In this document: positions 60,947-64,000 of the stretch, piece by piece
Numbering within the stretch: position 1 is the stretch's first letter
How the letters are laid out: each line of letters starts with the position of its first letter
From: Circinella minor
Taxonomy: Eukaryota; Mucoromycota; Mucoromycetes; Mucorales; Lichtheimiaceae
DNA: 64,000 bases
Direction: 5' to 3'
Assembly (NCBI GenBank): GCA_016758965.1
Contig: JAEPRB010000019.1
Span: 186,001 to 250,000 of the forward strand
Program-made: the position numbers and the translations under genes
Notes under the pieces: model-generated
What the model was told of the DNA's origin: nothing
The model's input: the letters and a program-made list of their open reading frames with translations, nothing else
The model's database searches: none

Positions 60947-63288
60947 TCACTTGTCATTTTGATTATTATTATTTTGTTCCATCATAATGGTATAAATTGC
61001 ATTCGCTATACCACTTTCAAGGCCTAGTTCACTAAGAAAGTTATCCGAAGGTTTTCTATTTATAGTACCGGCACGTTTAACAGCGGGTGGGGTGACAGTG
61101 GCTGTGGTAGGTGGAGTATTCGTCGAAGAAGATGGTGTTTGACTAGAGGAGGTTTCAGATGATGCTGTTGTATTGTTATTATTATTGCTGTTATTATTGG
61201 GCATATTATTATTATTACTAGTATTATTATTATTGTTATTATTATTATTCGAAGTAGTAGCAGAGGATGACGTAGATGTGTTTATTGTATTGGTTGTTAT
61301 GGCTGACGAAGTTGAAGGAGTAGGTGTAGATATTGACGATGACATGACGGGGACAACTACTTCATATTCAACACGACCATATGTGATAGCTGTCTTTGGT
61401 TGTTCTAATTGACCCTTTTTATTACTGTTACTATTGCTGCCTGTACTATTGCTGCTCGTGATATGTTGAGGATGGTTCGATCGTGAATTACTATTACTAT
61501 GGTTATATTGTTCATCGTCATAGAAGGGAGGTGTTGGTTTTGGAGCTGGTCTTGGAGAAGTAAATGCAGACATTTGTGCTTGACTGGGAATGAACGGTTT
61601 ATTATCCTTAACATGTTTTAGCACAAATGCTGGATTATGTTTCGCTTCCTTTAATTTTTGTGATATACGTAATGGGTTTTCATCATATCCCAGCGCTCTC
61701 TCTAAATAGTTGGTATATTCATTCAATTTAGCAAATTATTTAATAGCTAAAAGTGTATATAATAATATGTATGTATTTACCTTGCATATTGTCATGACTA
61801 CCATATTGAACCCACAAGGAATACTGCTGCCAATCATCCAATACATTATATTTTTTCAATGCTGAAGTAATGACCTTAGAGCATGGATCATCGAGTAAAA
61901 GCCGTACGTTTTTGGATGCTTCTAATTCGACCTTGGAACTATTGGATAGTTTCTCACCATATACTTTTATAGCGCCTCCATCATTAATCATAACACTTGA
62001 TGAAGATTTAAGTTGATGTGACTATATCATAGAAAAAAATGTTAACAACCTTTGTATGACTTAATAACAAGATCCCTACAATGTCTCCCATCTACATATC
62101 CATTGCTTATAATATTAGCCTTCTTACCTCGTCGATTTGAGATCTTGAACTAGATGATTTATCGTGGTGGGACGAAGAAGATGTGGCGCCATTATTAAAA
62201 TAATCTGAACCTGCGTGTAACGTTGATGTAGGAGGTGTCAATAAGTGTCCTGACTTGTGCTGCAAGGCGAAATGAGAGTGGCTTTTTTGCATAGCAGATG
62301 GCGTCGATGGGGATTTATCGATCTCAAATACAGGTAGAGGCTATATACAAAAATCCAAATATAATTAATATAATGATGTTGATAAGCTTCTATCTCTTTC
62401 ATTTTTCCAACGGTTTCGATAACAATAAATAATAGAATTTACCTTTTTATCTTTGAACATTTTCCAAATTTGAACCATTTCTTCTCGTAATCGATATACT
62501 TCGTTTGTAACCCGACCAAGATCTTCAGTAAGTTGCTTTAAATGTCCATCTAAATTTATATATAAACACGTAAATAAAAAAAAAGTTGAAGTGCATTATC
62601 GAATTAAAATACCCATGAAAAAAAAAAATCTAACCTCGCTCTTGAAAAGCGGCTTCAATTTTTCGATAATCAGCCATTCCATTTTGTCCAAGCCAATCCT
62701 AAATAAATATAATAATAATTAGTATATATGTATTTAAAAATAATTGTCAACTTATATAATCTGTTACATTTTCATATAAAACAGCTGGAAATAATAAGTT
62801 GTTTTATATCTAGGTTAGTCAGATATTATATTAAAGCTTTTATTATTATTATTATTTTCTCTTATGTCTTCTCTTGCTTTTTGAAATGACCACTTACTGG
62901 GAGGAACATAATCCCATTCGTTTAAAGGTATGCGCCAAAGGGCTTTAAGGGTATATATATGTTTGAGAATATCCATTCGTTGTCCGACTGAATGCATTGA
63001 TAAATCTTTAAGTGTTTCGTGATCAAGATTAACCAAGACGTCACCCGTGATGCCATGCTCTATTATTATTATGGTTTTATTATTAAGAAAAAAAGTTAAA
63101 AAAAAAAAAGGAACCATTATTAATATATATATCAAGAGACACAGACGTAGTTTTTTCTCTCTCTTTTTCTCAATTTTGCTTTTTTTTTCTATATATTTAC
63201 CTTTAAACTGTTTTTCATAAGGACCATAACCTATTGATGTCAACCATTTGTTCACTTTATTCTCATCCCATTGTAATACGTTTTCCAT
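60947..63288 (-). CDS. Ste50-like adaptor, SAM plus RA domains
   Basis: Scaffold protein of the type that links small GTPases to a Ste11-like MAPKKK in pheromone, filamentation and osmotic signalling. Exons in transcript order: 63201-63288, 62898-63059, 62768-62784, 62635-62698, 62443-62549, 62128-62340, 61781-62021, 60947-61701; 548 aa. A SAM domain lies at about 5-75 (WDENKVNKWLTSIGYGPYEK...GITGDVLVNLDHETLKDL). A helical, probably coiled-coil stretch follows (LTEDLGRVTNEVYRLREEM). A Ras-association domain spans about 230-330 (VRLLLDDPCSKVITSALKKY, then ERALGYDENPLRISQKLKEA). A Ser/Thr/Asn-rich disordered tail has Pro motifs. The ATG at 63288 is used. The third exon is 17 nt; reading on without splicing there ends in a stop at 62815 after the SAM domain. 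Confidence 0.85.
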
Positions 63289-63458
63289 ATTGGTCAACTT
63301 GAAACCGACAACTTTGTAAAAGTGCCTCTCCCAAAATAAAAATTAAAAAAGCTCACTTTTCCGTCGGTGCTTCAAAATATCAAAAAAGAGGCAATCCATG
63401 ATAATTTTAAAGTTCTCGTTTTATAATACAGTAATTATAACTCTTTAACTGCTTTACG
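63289..63458. promoter_or_regulatory. Shared divergent promoter, 170 bp
   Basis: The only DNA between the start codons of the Ste50-like and verprolin-like genes, transcribed away from each other. Such a short gap means both must share or overlap their control elements. No clear TATA box. Confidence 0.6.
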
Positions 63459-63893
63459 ATGCGACGTTCAGTGCCACCTCCACCTCCACAACGAGGAGCT
63501 CCGCCATCTTCTTCACCCGTAACTAGTGACAACAACAATAATAATGGCAACACCAACATGCAATCACCTCATTTAAGAATGAGTACCATTCCAGTTCAAT
63601 CATCCTATGCTTCTTTCGACGTTCAAATTCCAGAGCCTCCACAAACAGAAGCCGGCAAATGGACTTTTCATTCACAAAGAGATTTTCCACCGCCTCCGCC
63701 ATTTGAGAAAAAATTACGGCGATACCCTACTGGCGCAGAATCTGGCTCTTGTAAGCTTATATATACATAAATAACTAATCCTTTTCACTTTAGTGTGTAA
63801 ATATTACAACTTATTTAACAACAGGAACTTGGTATATTTTAATATTTATTAGCCATACCTCTCGATCTTTCGCATTTAACAGCTTACAACTAA
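63459..63893 (+). CDS. Short verprolin/WIP-like protein
   Basis: Exons 63459-63750 and 63853-63893 give 110 aa. The N-terminus is Pro-rich (RRSVPPPPPQRGAPP) and the middle is Asn/Ser-rich. The second half is the WASP-binding module of verprolins: GKWTFHSQRDFPPPPPFEKK, RRYP, and after the splice SIPLDLSHLT, nearly the ending of yeast Vrp1. Verprolins usually exceed 400 aa and begin with an actin-binding WH2 motif. Here there is no WH2 (no LKKT-type motif), and only 170 bp separate the ATG from the divergent gene. It could therefore bind a WASP/Las17 protein without delivering actin. A missed distant 5' exon is unlikely but not excluded. Confidence 0.75.
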
Positions 63894-63919
63894 AAATTGA
63901 CTATTTATTTCCTAGCAAC

Positions 63920-64000
63920 ATGACCCTTGAAAATGATAGTTCTATTTTCGTACTCTCTGGTCTCCCTCGCCCTTCTCCGAATTTTCAAAAGCATCATTTA
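63920..64000 (+). CDS. Partial open frame at right edge
   Basis: ATG followed by 27 open codons to the end of the window (MTLENDSSIFVLSGLPRPSP and on). It begins only 27 bp after the verprolin-like stop codon, so it is either a very close next gene, an alternative 3' exon, or chance. Unrecognised. Confidence 0.25.
   Translation, partial: MTLENDSSIFVLSGLPRPSPNFQKHHL

Noticed and set aside
62815..62895. Unspliced extension of the SAM exon with an Asn run
   Set aside because: It ends in a stop and loses the RA domain. Splicing at 62897 with the 17-nt exon keeps the frame through all later exons. It is kept only as a possible alternative isoform.
1..64000. tRNA, rRNA and CRISPR
   Set aside because: No B-box-like GGTTCGAATCC context with a foldable cloverleaf, no rRNA sequence and no regularly spaced short repeats were seen. 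The coding repeats in the acidic proteins are not spaced arrays.

Overview
The window is nuclear DNA of a filamentous fungus, most likely an early-diverging one (Mucoromycota, probably Mucorales). The evidence is a fungal-type elongation factor 3, allantoate-permease-like (ACS) transporters, a fungal Ste50-like adaptor, very AT-rich spacers, many short GT-AG introns (about 55-120 nt) and 5'-truncated LINE insertions. No rRNA, tRNA or CRISPR was found. All spliced models were built by eye from splice sites, reading frame and paralogue comparison.

Region 1 (about 2.5-28.4 kb) is a cluster of major-facilitator transporters of the anion:cation symporter (Dal5/Tna1-like) type. Five copies have intact spliced reading frames: 2673-4785 +, 9909-12333 +, 14600-16861 +, 20781-23151 + and 26311-28329 -. 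Two are relics: 17100-17651 - and 23799-25383 +. The copies differ strongly in intron number (5 to 11). Two copies carry micro-exons of 5 and 8 nt, which form where two neighbouring intron positions, used singly in some sister copies, are both occupied. A 5'-truncated LINE with a perfect 13-bp target-site duplication and two almost identical 708-bp inverted-repeat elements lie in the same cluster.

Region 2 (about 30.7-55.6 kb) holds secreted proteins with acidic or charged tails, all on the minus strand: a 735-aa modular repeat protein, a 142-aa Cys-containing protein, 111-aa and 107-aa proteins sharing a Lys-Arg site followed by an AHDEPDE motif, and a possibly decayed relative at 48.0-48.5 kb. 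Between them lie a decayed LINE (33.8-35.7 kb), an MBOAT wax-synthase-like acyltransferase (37.5 kb, +), coatomer alpha (39.1-43.8 kb, -), a 35-aa zinc-knuckle microprotein whose first Cys is made by splicing (45.7-45.9 kb, -), and a 1.2-kb inverted-repeat transposon with a perfect 8-bp target duplication (52.9-54.1 kb).

Region 3 (57.4-64.0 kb) is conserved housekeeping and signalling sequence: elongation factor 3 (-), a SAM plus RA domain Ste50-like adaptor (-), and, divergent from it across only 170 bp, a 110-aa protein carrying just the verprolin/WIP C-terminal WASP-binding module (+). A further reading frame starts at the right edge. Trafficking (coatomer), translation (EF3), signalling and actin genes are single-copy core genes. 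The transporters and secreted acidic proteins are the accessory, expanding part.
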